The translations under genes were made by a program, and so were the position numbers. A stretch of 64,000 bases of DNA from Okapia johnstoni (Eukaryota; Chordata; Mammalia; Artiodactyla; Giraffidae), in NCBI GenBank assembly GCA_024291935.2, contig CM044307.1, forward strand, positions 99,639,461 through 99,703,460, written 5' to 3'. Under the pieces are notes generated by a model, which worked only from the letters and a program-made list of their open reading frames with translations, was not told where the DNA came from and did not search any database. Of this stretch, positions 21,515-33,589 are shown piece by piece (position 1 is the first letter of the stretch; the number at the start of each line of letters is the position of its first letter).

Positions 21515-22885
21515 TCTCCAGGCTTTTTTTTCCATATAGATTATTACAGAATACTGAATATATTTCCCTGTTCTATATTGTAGGTCCTTGTTGGTTATCT
21601 ATTTTATAAGTAGTAGTGTGTATATATTAATTCCAAACTCCTAGGTAATCCCTATTTTATCCTAAACCATCCCTAATGCTTACCTTTCCCATTTGGTAAC
21701 CATAAGTTTATTTTCAAGTCTGAATCTGTTTCTATTTTGTAAATAAATTCGTTTGTATATATATATTTTTAAATATTCACATCTAAGTGATAATATATGA
21801 TATTTGTCTTTCTCTGTCTGAATTACTTCGCTTAGTATGACGATTTCTATGTCCATCCATGCTGCAGTAAATAACATTATTTTGTTCTTTTTGTGGCTAA
21901 TATTCCATTGTTTATATGTACCACTCTTTATTCATAGGTTGCTTCCATGTCTTATGTTTTGTTGTAAATACTGCTGCTATGAACATTGGGATACATATAT
22001 CTTTTTGAATTATGGTTTTCTCTGAATATATATTCAGGAGTGGGATTACTCTATCATAGGGTGGTTCTATTTTTAGTTTTTAAAGGAATCTCTCTACTGT
22101 TCTCCATAGTGGTTGTACCAATTTACTTTTCTGCCAGTTGTGTAAAGAGGGCTCCCTTTTCTCTACACCCCTCTCCAACAATTATTCTTTGTAGACTTTT
22201 TTCATGATTCCCATTCTCAACAAGTGTGAGATGATACCCATTGTAGGTTTGATTTGCATTTCTCTAATGATTTATGTATGATGTTCAGTGCTTTTTGGCC
22301 ATCTGTAGACCTTCTTTGGAAAAATGTCTACTTAGATCTTCATTTTTTTGATGGGGTTGTTTCTTTTTTTTGACATTGAGGTGCATGAACTATTTGTATA
22401 TTTTGAAGGTTAATCCCTTGTTAGTCACTCTGTTTGCAAATATTTTCTCCCATTTTGTAGGTTGATTTTTTGTTTTGTTTATGGCTTCCTTTCATATATA
22501 AAAGTTTTTAATTTTAATTAGGTCGCATTTGTTTATTTTTATTTTCATTACAACAGCAACTCTAGAGGTGGACCCAAAAAGATATCGCTGTGATTTATGT
22601 CATCGAGTGTCCTGCTTATGTTTTCCTCTAAAAGTTTTATAGTATATGATCTTACTTTAGTGAGTAATATCAGGTTTAGTTCTTTAATACATTTTGACTT
22701 TATGTATGGTGTTAGAGAATATTCTAGTTTAATTGTTTTATATGTAGCTAGTATTTTGTTGAGAATGTTGGCATCTATGTTTATCAGTGATCTTGGGCTA
22801 TAATTTTTTTTTTATAATATCTTTGGTATTGGTATCAGGGTGATGGTGGCCTCACATTAATAGAATGAGTTTGGGAATATCAATC
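21515..22885 (-). mobile_element. L1 LINE, minus strand
   Basis: Reverse-complement L1 3'UTR and ORF2 C-terminal part, similar in extent to 830-2530 but longer. Near 22800 it jumps to a more upstream ORF2 segment (the TTGGTATCAGGGTGATGGTG region), indicating an internal deletion. Frames are broken. Confidence 0.85.
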
Positions 22886-22989
22886 TTGTAAAAGAATAAA
22901 AGGTGATGAGAGTATTCAGTTACTAGATTTATTCTAATATACTTATTATAAGATATCAAGAGTCATTATGAGTAAAGCACATCCATGCA

Positions 22990-24060
22990 TCTTTGAAAAC
23001 TTGATTTATGACAGCAGAAGCCCTATAGATTAAGAAGAAAGAACAGGTTGTTTGGTAAAAATCGTCTGTTAGTCAATTGGTTAATCATACGGAAAAGAAA
23101 ACCTAGTTAGCATCCCACATTCAAGACACACATGAATTGCAGATTGATTAAAAATAAAAGCATGGAAACAAAAATTTGTAGAAAAATACTACAACAGCTT
23201 TTGTTAGGAAAGGATATGTAAGATACAAAAAGCAGTAACCATGAAAGAAAAGATAGCTCAATTTTCTGCATTAACATTAAAAACTTCTTCATGAAATGTG
23301 ACAGATATATGTAGATACAGGAAAAAATGTTGCAATACATGTAACTGACAAAGGATTAGTGCATAGATTATATGAGATGCATGTCCAAATTTATAACAAA
23401 AATGTCTTCTGGAAATGTTGGCAAAAGATACATTTTGTTGGAAGAGAGAGCCCCAAACCCACAAATATTATGAAAAGATTACCAATTGCATTAATACAAT
23501 GGGAATCTGAATTGAAATCACAACCATATCTAATTTTACACCAAACTGGCCAAAATAAATACTCTAGTGATTCAAAAATGTGGATGAAGTAAAACTGAAC
23601 TCTGACCCAAATCTGTCTGGTATAGCCTCCTTTGAGAAAAAGTTGACTATACACTATCTAGTAAATAAAAAATGAATTTAGCCTATGAAATTCCATTTTA
23701 ATTATATACTTTAGAAAGTTGTTTGCACAAGGAAACAGATATGCATGTATAATATTACATGCAGCAATATTACAGTAGCAATGTTATAATAGTCACAAAT
23801 AAATGTAGTATAATATATAATATAATACTATGTAGCAGTACAAATAAATATCTTAGAGCCACATATATTAACATTGATGTATTTCACAAACTATGTTGAA
23901 TAAAGACTTTCTTAGGAATAGTAAAAGGATAAAATGTGTCTGAGAATTACAGATAAATATTTAGTTAGATGTTTTCTTTGAAGAAGGAGAGGGTGAAATG
24001 AGGGAATTACATGCTGTACTTAAACTAGCTGGTATGTTCACGATATTGTTTATTTATTTT
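22990..24060 (+). mobile_element. Old L1 remnant, plus strand
   Basis: Diverged L1 ORF2 C-terminal and 3'UTR-like sequence: the ATTAGTGCATAGATTATATG segment, then GATTACCAATTGCATTAATA, then GCAGCAATATTACAGTAGC. Consistent with an L1M-era element. Confidence 0.55.
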
Positions 24061-24254
24061 CTCTTGCCTGAAAAATTTCAGAATAGAATGTATAATAGAA
24101 GGAGGAAAAGCTGCTTAAAATGTTTTATCTTTTCCCTTTATTATCGTATGGTCTTCCACTCTATGCTACCACTTTGAAATTTTCATCCACAGAAAAATCT
24201 TGGTGGAATTGCTTCTGGATTAGTCACTCTTTTACATGGATGTTTAGTTTATAT

Positions 24255-24475
24255 TTGGGGTTTCCCTGGTGGCTCAGTGGTAAAGAATCTGCCTGCAGTG
24301 CAGGAGACCTGGGTTCGATCTGTGGTTTGGGAAGATCCCCCGGAGAAGGGAATGACTACCCACTCCAGCATTCTTGCCTGGAGAACTCCATGGTGGACAG
24401 AGGAGCCTGGTGGGCAACAGTCCATGGGGTTGCAAGGAGTCAGACATGACTGAGTGACTAACCTACTACTGCTAC
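24255..24475 (+). mobile_element. Bov-tA SINE, full length
   Basis: Complete SINE flanked by a perfect 11-bp duplication, TTAGTTTATAT (24244-24254 and 24476-24486). The tail ends in a short CTACTACTGCTA tract. Confidence 0.94.
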
Positions 24476-24486
24476 TTAGTTTATAT

Positions 24487-24988
24487 ATCTCTATTCTTAC
24501 TTCCTAATTCTTGTATCTAGATTCACTGTACTTCTTGAGAAAATAATTTAAAAGAGAAGGTGTAATGTTTGCTTTATAATAAAAAGTAAAGAACCCTATA
24601 AAAATCTTTCAGCTATATCCATGAGTTTCATAGACTCTTATCAAGAATAGGTCTGAGTTCTGGAAGCGGTTTGGCTTTTTATAGGAATACTCTTAACGCC
24701 CAAAAGCTCTTCCAATAAAACAGAATTCAATCCTTTGCTGATATTAAGTGAATTAGAGTATTTGTGTACAGCCCATCTTGTCCTATTTAATTAAGGGTAG
24801 TATATATATTCAGTGATGGAAGCAAGGAATGAAACTTGATTTGTTCAGGGATGTGATATGATATTTTAAAAAATATGTGTAAAAGATTCAAGCAACCACA
24901 AACCATGAAATTAAGGATGAAACATACATAGGCTGAAGAGAATAATTTGGCATTTATATTCTCACTAGTAATCTTAAAAGTCACCAAG
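24487..24988. other. Unclassified AT-rich sequence
   Basis: No repeat or coding feature recognised. Confidence 0.4.
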
Positions 24989-25062
24989 TGTTGCTGCTGC
25001 TGCTGCTGCTGCCGCTAAGTCGCTTCAGTCATGGCCGACTCTGTGCGACCCCATAGACAGAG
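24989..25062 (-). mobile_element. Bov-A2 SINE 3' end with (CTG)n
   Basis: Starts with a TGC/CTG trinucleotide run, complement of the AGC tail typical of Bov-A2. This is followed by AAGTCGCTTCAGTCATGGCC and CTCTGTGCGACCCCATAGAC, and it stops after about 70 bases. A very short 5'-truncated copy. Confidence 0.85.
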
Positions 25063-26155
25063 AGGAGAATTGATTAATTGTTACAAAAAACTTGAAAGAA
25101 TAAAACATACACAAGCATCACTGACAGAGCAGGGACACCAAACTACAGATGTAGTGAAGAAGAAATTATCCATAATCTGTGACTCTTGGAAGATGTTGAG
25201 AAAACTTTTCCTTTGAAGTATGACATCCAAAGAAATTATAAGACTTGTGTATGATACCATGGCAGTATAGGACCCAACATGGCTTTAAAACTACAGTCAG
25301 TGTGTTATTATTGTACTTGTGTAATCACAAGTACTTGGTACAATTCAACTGTGTTTAATGTGTTCAGGGGTTAGATTGTAAAAAGAAAAGAACTGTCAAA
25401 CAGCTGTGATATGTCAGGAAGTGATACAGTTTGCTACTTGGGAAGCCGAAGCAAAAGAGAATAAAGCCTTCTCTGGCACCAGGTAGCACGATGTGACACA
25501 GCTGTAGGGCAACCAGTAGGAGCAAATTAACCCAGTTTGCTTCTAGCAATACAAAATGAAGGAGATCACCCTGTGGGCAAAGAGGCAAAGATACCAATAG
25601 TAGTAAGTGCCACAAATGGATGCAACTGTGTCACAAAAGGCACTCTCAATGGTAGAACATGGAGAAGGAATAATCCTTACACATGTTAAATTGTGGTACA
25701 GAGATAATCTTTCAGTTCTGAGGTGTGCATATAAATATATGTATATTTTTTAAAAACCCAGATTCAAAGCTGTAAGCAAAAATTTTAAAAAATTATATTT
25801 GAACTGAAGAAGTAGTTATAAATAAGCATTATTCATTGTGGTAGGTTCCTTGCAGAGTAGAAGAGAAATATTTTCCTTGTAATTCTCAAAAATCGATTCA
25901 TCTGTGATGTTTAAAAATTCATTGTGAAGGCAAAACATTTGTAGAGTCACCCTAAAACATTGCTAGAGAAAACATTTAAAGAAGTGTTTAATTCAAGCAT
26001 GAAGGCAAAGCATATAATAGATCAGAGAAGATTTCATGGAGTGTAAGTTACTTGAGATGGTCTGTGAATGCTTGGCAGGGTTTGGATGAGTGAATTTCAA
26101 TGGAAAATGTCTTTTGTGCATTAGCAATAGTCCATGTTAAAGCACAAGGAGAAGA
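25063..26155. other. Unclassified sequence with a short perfect palindrome
   Basis: About 1.1 kb without a recognised element. It contains a 9-bp perfect stem with a 4-base loop at 25313-25334 (GTACTTGTG-TAAT-CACAAGTAC). The 83-codon minus-strand frame at 25364-25615 is hydrophobic and lacks a recognisable domain. Confidence 0.4.
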
Positions 26156-26159
26156 CTGT

Positions 26160-26310
26160 GACAACGTAGAGTGGTGGGATGGGGTGGGAAGTAGGAGGGT
26201 GGTTTAAAAGGGAGGGGACATATGTAAACCTATGGCTGATTCATGTTGATGTATGGCAGAAACTAACAAAATATCGTAAGGCAGTTATAAGACAATTAAA
26301 AATCAAAATA
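26160..26310 (+). mobile_element. Old L1 3'UTR fragment
   Basis: A G-rich block resembling the L1 3'UTR (GGTGGGATGGGGTGGGAAG), then TGATTCATGTTGATGTATGG and an A-rich end near 26300. More diverged than the copy at 20809. Confidence 0.75.
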
Positions 26311-26685
26311 AAAAAGAAGCTTGACTGAGAAAAGTAGGTTGAAATCTTAGGAAATGACATTAGGTAGCTGCCGAGGAACAACACTTCTGAGAGCTTTATA
26401 ATTTATAGTTTAAGCTTTAATAATTAATGGATGAGTAATTTCAGTTTTATTTCACATGAGGGGGAGACCTTCAATTCTATAAACTGTCTTGATCACAGTG
26501 GGGGTTTCGTAAGATATATTTCTCTTCAGCGTGTAAAGACTATTTGAAACGGGAGGCTAGAATCTCAAGAGAAATAGGAGATATTTGCATTAACCCACTT
26601 ACGTGATTAGGACTAGGCTACTGATGGGGCCAGTGGTAACAAGAAATGATCAAGTCTGTTTATGTGCACAGTTATTCTTAAATTT
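26311..26685. other. Unclassified sequence
   Basis: No recognised element or gene. Confidence 0.4.
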
Positions 26686-26689
26686 AATC

Positions 26690-27060
26690 ACTCATTTTTC
26701 CATTTGGTTCATATGTATTGAGTGCTTTCTATGGGCCAAGTTCTGTTCTAGGTACCAGAGACACAGGAATAGCAAAGTAAGGCAGTGTCCCCATTGTCAA
26801 AAAATACATATGCAAAGACCATGGAAAAGCAAAACACAAATAACTTTATATGGTTTTGTAAAATTGTGAAAAAATAAAGTGGAACAATAGAAAGTAGTGG
26901 GAGAGTAACTGGTTGAGATTGGGTGTGTGGTTAGGGGCAGTCATTTGAGCTGGGTCCTGAATGAAGGGAGGGATGGATGCTGAGCAATTTGAACATGACA
27001 GATGCAAAGGAAACAGAACAGAGACCGTGAGCCAGAAGCATTCCTAGTAGGGAGATTCAT
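26690..27060 (-). mobile_element. L2 LINE fragment, minus strand
   Basis: Reverse-complement L2: GTATTGAGTGCTTTCTATGG, CTGTTCTAGGTACCAGAGAC, then the TTTGAGCTGGGTCCTGAATG and GAAGGGAGGGATGG landmarks. The 88-codon frame at 26603-26869 is fortuitous. Confidence 0.75.
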
Positions 27061-27600
27061 TACACACAGTATTGTCCTCTCAACAAGTCCGGCTTTCAAA
27101 GTTAGCATTTCTTCAATTTGTTTGATTCTAAACTGTCTTTGAAATTGTTGAGGCTATTTTTCCTTAAACAACTATTGGTGTGTTGTGCTAGACATTCCAT
27201 GTCAAAGTCCCAGTCATTTAGCAAATTCTATCATTTGTGTAAGATAAAACATATGAATATGAGTAAAAGTGTCACTGCTTAGCATATTCTTTGGCTCATA
27301 ATATTATATTTGCATTAAGCAAATGGGAATGCCAGAGGTTTATATGATAGTTGCTCTAGTCTGGCTCAGTGACACACCTCTTCAGTTTCACTGGCATTGC
27401 CAACACACTGTTTCTTCTCTCTCCACCCACTTTGGAACCACCTCCCCTGTCAGCTTCAGTGTCCTCTTCCACCTTCTGGGATCATCACATTTTACAACCT
27501 GTGCTGGAGGAATCACCTTGAAAAGTAGTTTCGTTAAGTTGCTTCTCTGGTTAAGAACTAGTTTTACATTGGTTATAAAATAAAGTTAAAACTTTATCTG

Positions 27601-28384
27601 GAGAAGGTGTGGAGAAAAGGGAACCCTCTTACACTGTTGGTGGGAATGCAAACTAGTACAGCCACTATGGAGAACAGTGTGGAGATTCCTCAAAAAACTG
27701 GAAATAGAACTGCCATATGACCCAGTGATCCCACTGCTGGGCATACACACTGAGGAAACCAGACTTGAAAGAGACACATGTACCCCAATGTTCATCGCAG
27801 AACTGTTTATAATAGCTAGGACATGGAAGCAGCCTATATGCCCATCAGCAGATGAATGGATAAGGAAGCTGTGGTACATATACACAATGGAATATTACTC
27901 AGCCATTAAAAAGAATACATTCGAATCAATTCTAATGAGGTGGATGAAACTGGAGCCTATTATACAGAGTGAAGTAAGTCAGAAATAAAAACACCAATAC
28001 AGTATACTAACACATATATATGGTATTTAGTCAATTGGTAAAAATAACCCTGTATCCGAGACATCAAAAGAGACACAGATAAATAGAACAGTATTATGGA
28101 CTCCATGGGAGAGGCCGAGGATGGGATGATATGGGAGAATGGCATTGAATCATGGAAATTATCATATGTGAAAGGAATCGCCAGTCTAGGTTCTATACAT
28201 GATACAGGGTGCTCGGGGCTGGTGCACCGGGATGACCCGGAAGGATGGGATGGGGAGGGAGGTGGAAGGGGGGTTCTGGAAGGGGAAAACATGTACACCC
28301 ATGTTGGATTCATGTCAATGTTTGGCAAAACAAATACAATATTGTAAAGTTAAAAAATAGAAAATAAGCTAATTAAAAAAAAAA
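27601..28384 (+). mobile_element. Young 5'-truncated L1 with perfect TSD
   Basis: ORF2 C-terminus and 3'UTR of a bovid L1, including a 103-codon open segment (27677-27988) that reads [20 protein letters not shown]. The poly(A) run ends at 28388. A perfect 13-bp duplication, AAAACTTTATCTG, lies at 27588-27600 and 28385-28397. The left copy is preceded by TT, giving the TT/AAAA site preferred by the L1 endonuclease. Confidence 0.95.
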
Positions 28385-28439
28385 AAAACTTTATCTGATA
28401 TAGGCTTTTTTCCAGTTGTGCTCCAGTCTGATCTTTAAA

Positions 28440-28645
28440 AATCTTGGGACTTCTGTAGTAGTCCAGTGGTTAAGACTTCACCTTCCAATGCAGTAGGTGT
28501 TAGGTTCTGTCCCTGGTCAAGGAGCTAAGATGCCATATGCCTCAGGGCCAAAACCCCAAACCATAAAACAGAAGCAATATTATAACAAATTCAAGAAAGT
28601 CTTTAAAATGGTCTACATCAAAAAATTATTTAAAAAAGAACAATA
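28440..28645 (+). mobile_element. CHR-type tRNA-Glu SINE
   Basis: Head GGGACTTCTGTAGTAGTCCA with TAAGACTTCACCTTCCAATG, then the tail (GAAGCAATATTATAACAAAT, TGGTCTACATC). This is the cetartiodactyl CHR-1/SINE2 family rather than Bov-tA, because the BovB-like end is absent. Confidence 0.85.
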
Positions 28646-28889
28646 AAAATAAGCTTATCTCTCACATTAGCTCAGCTTAAAATTTCCTACCAATTACCTG
28701 GGCTTAGGGTTCTGCAGCACGTAAAACTATATCCCCTTCCTCCTAACATAAATTGAATCCATTTACTCATATTTCAAAGTCCATTTTAAAGCTTAAAGTC
28801 TTCTTTAAGGGCCTTTCATCCCATCACACAGCTCACTATTCTCTTCTTTCCCAATTTCAATAATGTTTGTTGTCCATACTATTAATGTG

Positions 28890-29040
28890 AGATATATATA
28901 TATCTCACATTACATATATAGACACATAAGTATATACACATATGTGTATATATACACATGTATGATTATATACACACACATACATGCATATATAATATTT
29001 TTACAATATAATGTGATATATATTACATTATACATATGTG
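28890..29040. repeat. TA/CA-rich low-complexity tract
   Basis: Alternating TATATA and ACACATA stretches of about 150 bases. It produces a spurious 78-codon isoleucine/tyrosine-rich frame. Confidence 0.85.
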
Positions 29041-29220
29041 TTTATATTAAGATTTTCCTGGTTATGATATTATATGCATACATGTCAACTCTAAGCTGAG
29101 CTTCTAAAAGACAAGCATGATTTATTTCATTTCTATTAATAATAGAAGAGTTTTCAGCTCATAAAAGTACTCAGCATATATGTTTAATTGATTAAACTTC
29201 TACATTCATATTACACACAA

Positions 29221-29421
29221 AGGTGAAGTGAGGTGAAAGTTGCTCAGTTGTGTCTGACTCTTTGCAACCCCATGGACTATACAGTCCATGGAATTCTCCA
29301 AGCCAGAATACTGGAGTGGGTAGCCTTTCCCTTCTCTAGGGGATCGTCCCAACCCAGGTATTGAACCTAGGTCTCCTGCATTGCAGGCAGATTCTTTACC
29401 AGCTGAGCCACAAGGCAAGCC
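29221..29421 (-). mobile_element. Bov-tA SINE, minus strand
   Basis: Full-length reverse-complement SINE from GTGAAGTGAGGTGAAAGTTG through CACAAGGCAAGCCCC. Close to consensus. The 74-codon minus-strand frame is the SINE itself. Confidence 0.92.
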
Positions 29422-29656
29422 CCTATACAAGTCATCAATTTTCTCATACAGTTGTTCTTATTACATCGTTAGTCAAGATTCAACTTCTTCCATAATTTTC
29501 TTTTCTCCACTCTTATTTCACACATACTTTATAAAATGTGTCCTGTATGTATAATTTTCTCTGTCTCTAAATATACATATGCATTTGCACATATATATAC
29601 ACATACACACATATATTACCTACTATGTATGCAGATTCCCACTCTATATAACATAT

Positions 29657-29927
29657 GCTGCTACTGCTAAGTCACTTCAGTCATGTCCGACTCTGTGCGA
29701 CCCCATAGACGGAAGCCCACCAGGCTCCGCCGACCCTGGGATTCTCCAGGCAAGAATACTGGAGTGGGTTGCCATTTCCCTCTCCAGTGCATGAAAGGGA
29801 AAAGTGAAAGTGAAGTCGCTCAGTCGTGTCCAACTCAGCGACCCCATGGACTGCAGCCCACCAGGCTCCTCGGTCCATGGGATTTTCCAGGCAAGAGTAC
29901 TAGAGTGGGGTGCCATTGCCATCTCCG
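29657..29927 (-). mobile_element. Bov-A2 dimeric SINE with TSD
   Basis: Two Bov-A monomers in tandem (29663-29790 and 29815-29925), joined by the GTGAAAGTGAAGTCG linker, with a GCTGCTACTGC tail on the left because the copy is reversed. A perfect 11-bp duplication, ATATAACATAT, lies at 29646-29656 and 29928-29938. Confidence 0.95.
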
Positions 29928-30059
29928 ATATAACATATAGCAGATATGAATTACATATAATACAGTGTTGGTTTGACAACGTGATGTCATATTTACTAAT
30001 ACTGCTTAGGTTATCATTGACTTTCATTTTTGAGACTTAAATAGACCAAGATTGGCAAT

Positions 30060-30245
30060 TCTGACCCATTACTTGTTTTTGTAAATAAAGTTTTATTGGA
30101 ACATAGCCATGCCCATTTATTTGCATATTGTCTATAGTTGCTTTCTCCCTAAGGAAACATTGAGTAGTTGCACCATAAAGCCTATGGCACACAAAGTCTG
30201 AGATATTTGCTATGGCCCTTTACAGAAAAAGTTTGCTGACACCTG
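30060..30245 (-). mobile_element. hAT-type non-autonomous DNA transposon
   Basis: Contains the diagnostic TGTAAATAAAGTTTTATTGG, then CCCTTTACAGAAAAAGTTTG and the terminus CTGACACCTG. Same Charlie-like family as 19546-19765 but inverted. The other terminus is eroded. Confidence 0.75.
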
Positions 30246-31067
30246 GAACAAAACAAGAGGAAATGTACTGCTTTTCATTTGCATAGTTCTCAAGATGCAG
30301 GTGTCATAGATAGATTGATATTCTCCTGTTCAACTTCCCTATTTATTCAGTTGTAGTAAGAGCCTGACACCAGACGCATTTACCCAAAGGGGCATTATTT
30401 GCAAATCATCCTCTTGTTGTTGAAGGCATTCAGTTTGAGTTAAACTGGTTTTGAAAATGTGGAAAATTTTTTAAGATCTCAGAAGTATAGAAGTTGGGCT
30501 TGATCCAGAATTATTTTCTTCCAAAGTTCTTTTGATTATGGAAGGCCTAATTAGCAAGCTAAATCATAGCACGAAGAATGTGTTTGCTTTGCAAAATCAA
30601 ATCAGTTACACAATTTATGTTCACTGCAGCTGCTACTTCCCATTTTCATAGAAGCAGCTCCATTCCAGCTGTGGATATGAGCAACTCTGTCTCCTGCTCA
30701 TTCAGAGTGGAGATGCTTCATACTCATCTATACAGATGCCAACAGCCAAAACTTGGAAGCAAATTTCTTAAAAAAAAACGATGCCAGTAAATTGTAACTG
30801 AAGAAAATGAAAATACAATATAGTTCAGTTTTTTGGAAACTTAACAAAATATAGTAAAATACATTATTATGTATAAACATATCAGTTTCAAGGTTTATTC
30901 TATTAACGTGGGGTTTGAATTATTTTGATATTTTTCTGCATCTTAATGTGACATATTAAATTACTAATTTATGACAAATTTTAAAAATATAAAAATTGAA
31001 GAATAATATTTTCTTCTTTATAACATAACCTTAGGCAGCTAAAGAGAAGATACACCGCGTTTTATTT
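30246..31067. other. Unclassified sequence
   Basis: About 0.8 kb without a recognised repeat. The 70-codon frame at 30578-30790 has no domain. Confidence 0.4.
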
Positions 31068-32101
31068 ATTTGTTTATTTAATTAATTTATTTGTTTTAAT
31101 TGGAGGCTAATTACTTTGTACACACTACAGCTTGTTATCCATTCATCTGTGGTTTAGGTTGCCTATAAACATGCTGACATTAATTACGATCAGCCATGGT
31201 GATCGTGCAAAAGCTTTTAAATTTAATTAGGTCCCATTTGTTTATTCTTGCCTTTATTTCCATTACTCTAGGAGGAGGGTCATAGAGAATCCTGCTGTGA
31301 TTTATGTCAGAGAGTGTTTGCCTATGTTTTCCTCTAGGAGTTTTATGGTTTCTGGTTTTATGTTTAGATCTTTAAACCATTTTGAGTTTATTTTTGTGTA
31401 TGGTGTTAGGAAGTGTTCTAGTTTCATTCTTTTACAAGTGGTTGACCATTTTTCCCAGCACCACTTGTTAAAGAGATTGTCTTTTCTCTGTTGTATGTTC
31501 TCTCCTCCTTTGTCAAAGATAAGGTGTCCATAGGTGTGTGGATTTATCTCTGGGCTTTCTATTTTGTTCCATTGATCTATATTTCTGTCTTTGTGCCAGT
31601 ACTATACTGTCTTCATGATTGTAGCTTTGTAGTATAGTATGAAGTAAAGCAGGTTGATTCCTCCAGTTCCATTCTTCTTTCTCAAGACTGCTTTGGCTAT
31701 TCGAGGTTTTTTGTATTTCCATACAAATTGTGAAATTATTTGTTCCAGTTCTCTGAAAAAGACCATTGGTAGCTTGGTAGGGATTGCATTGAATCTATAG
31801 ACTGCTTTTGCTAGTATTCTCATTTTCACTACATTGATTCTTCCAATTCATGAACATGGTATATGTCTCCACCTATTTGTGTCATCTTTGATTTCTTTCA
31901 CCAGTGTTTTATAGTTTTCTATATATAGGTCTTTTGTTTCTTTAGGTAGATTTATTCCTAAATATTTTATTCTTTTCATTGCAATGGTGAATGGAATTGT
32001 TTCCTTAATTTCTTTTTCTGTTTTCTCATTGTTAGTGTAGAGGAATGCAAGGGATTTCTGTGTGTTAATTTTATATCTTGCAACTTTACTATATTCACTG
32101 A

Positions 32102-32998
32102 TTAGCTATAGTAATTTTCTGGTGTAGTCTTTGGGTTTTCTATGTAGAGGATCATGTTATCTGCAAACAGTGAGAGTTTTGCTTCTTCTTTTCCAATCTG
32201 GATTCCTTTTGTTTCTTTTTCTTCTCGGACTGCTGTGGCTAAAACTTCCAAAACTATGTTACATAGTAGTGTTCTGAGTGGGCACCCTTGTCTTGTTCCT
32301 GACTTTAGGGGAAATGCTTTCAATTTTTCACCATTGAGGGTAATGTTTGCTGTAGTTTTATCATATATGACTTTTATTTTGTTAAGGTATGTTTCTTCTA
32401 TGCCTGCTTTCTGGAGGGTTTTTATCATAAATGGATGTTGAATTCTGTCAAAGGCTTTCTCTGCACCTATTGAGATAATCATATGGTTTTTATCTTTGAA
32501 TTTGTTAGTGTGGTGTATTACATTGATTGATTCGCAGATATTGAAGAATCCTTGCATCCCTGAGATAAAGCCCACTTGGTCATGATGTATGATGTTTTTA
32601 ATATGTTGTTGAATTCTGTTTGGTAGAATTTTGTTGAGGATTTTTTCATCTATGTTCATCAGTGATATTGGTCTGTAGTTTTCTTTTTTTGTGGCATCTT
32701 TGTCTTGTTTTGGTATTAGGGTGATGGTGGCCTCATAGAATGAATTTGGAAGTTTACCTTCCTCTGCAATTTTCTGGAAGAGTTTAAGTAGGATAGGTGT
32801 TAGCTCTTCTCTAAAGTTTTGGTAGAATTCAGCTGTGAAGCCGTCTGGTCCTGGGCTTTTGTTTGCTGGAAGATTTCTGACTGCAGTTTCAATTTCCATG
32901 CTTGTGATGGGTCTGTTAAGATTTTCTATTTCTTTCTGGTTCAATTTTGGAAAGTTATACTTTTCTAAGAATTTGTCCATTTCTTCCAAGTTGTCCAT
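32102..32998 (-). pseudogene. L1 ORF2 reverse transcriptase domain, catalytic motif altered
   Basis: A 298-codon open segment covers most of the reverse transcriptase: the [20 protein letters not shown] segment, [42 protein letters not shown] and finally [11 protein letters not shown]. The last motif should end in two aspartates (FADD) but reads FADN here, losing a metal-binding residue. The segment is one frame of the minus-strand L1, and the flanking ORF2 is frameshifted. ORF2 protein nicks DNA and copies L1 RNA at the target site; this copy cannot. Confidence 0.93.
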
Positions 32999-33589
32999 TT
33001 TATTGTCATATAGTTGCTGATAGTAGTCTCTTATGATCCTTTGTATTTATGTATTGTCTGTTGTGATTTCTTCATTTTCATTTCTAATTTTGTTGATTTG
33101 AGTCTTCCTTTTTTTCTTGATGAGACTGGCTAATGTTTTTTCTATTTTATTTATCTTCTCAAAGAGGCAGCTTTTAGTTTTTTTGATTTTTGCTATGGTC
33201 TTCTTTGTTTCTTTTTCATTTATTTCTGCCCTAATTTTCATGATTTCTTTCCTTCTGCTAACCCTGGGGTTTTTCATTTCTTCTTTTTCTAGTTGCTATA
33301 GGTGTAGAGTTAGGTTATTTATTTGAGTTTTCTCCTGTTTCTTGAGATAAGCTTGTATTGCTCTGAACCCTCCCCTTAGCACTGCTTTTACTGAGTCCCA
33401 TAGGTTTTGGGTTGTTGTGTTTTCATCTTCATTCATTTCTATGCATATTTTGATTTCTTTTTATTTTTTTCTGTGACTTGTTGCTTATTCAGAAGCATGT
33501 TGTTTAGCCTCCATGTGTTTGTAATTTTAATAGTTTTTTTCTTCTAGTTGACATCTAATCTTACCACGTTGTGATCAGAAAAGATGACC

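Larger units (their letters stand above)
27380..28860 (+). mobile_element. Probable L2 fragment split by L1 and SINE insertions
   Basis: Pieces at 27380-27600, 28398-28439 and 28660-28860 have L2-like pyrimidine-rich character (for example TCACATTTTACAACCTGTGC, and GGGCCTTTCATCCCATCACA). They are separated by the L1 at 27601 and a CHR-type SINE at 28440. The assignment is weak at this divergence. Confidence 0.4.

Noticed and set aside
24257..24330. tRNA-like sequences at SINE heads (many sites)
   Set aside because: They are the tRNA-Glu-derived heads of Bov-tA and CHR SINEs. They lack a complete cloverleaf and are not tRNA genes.
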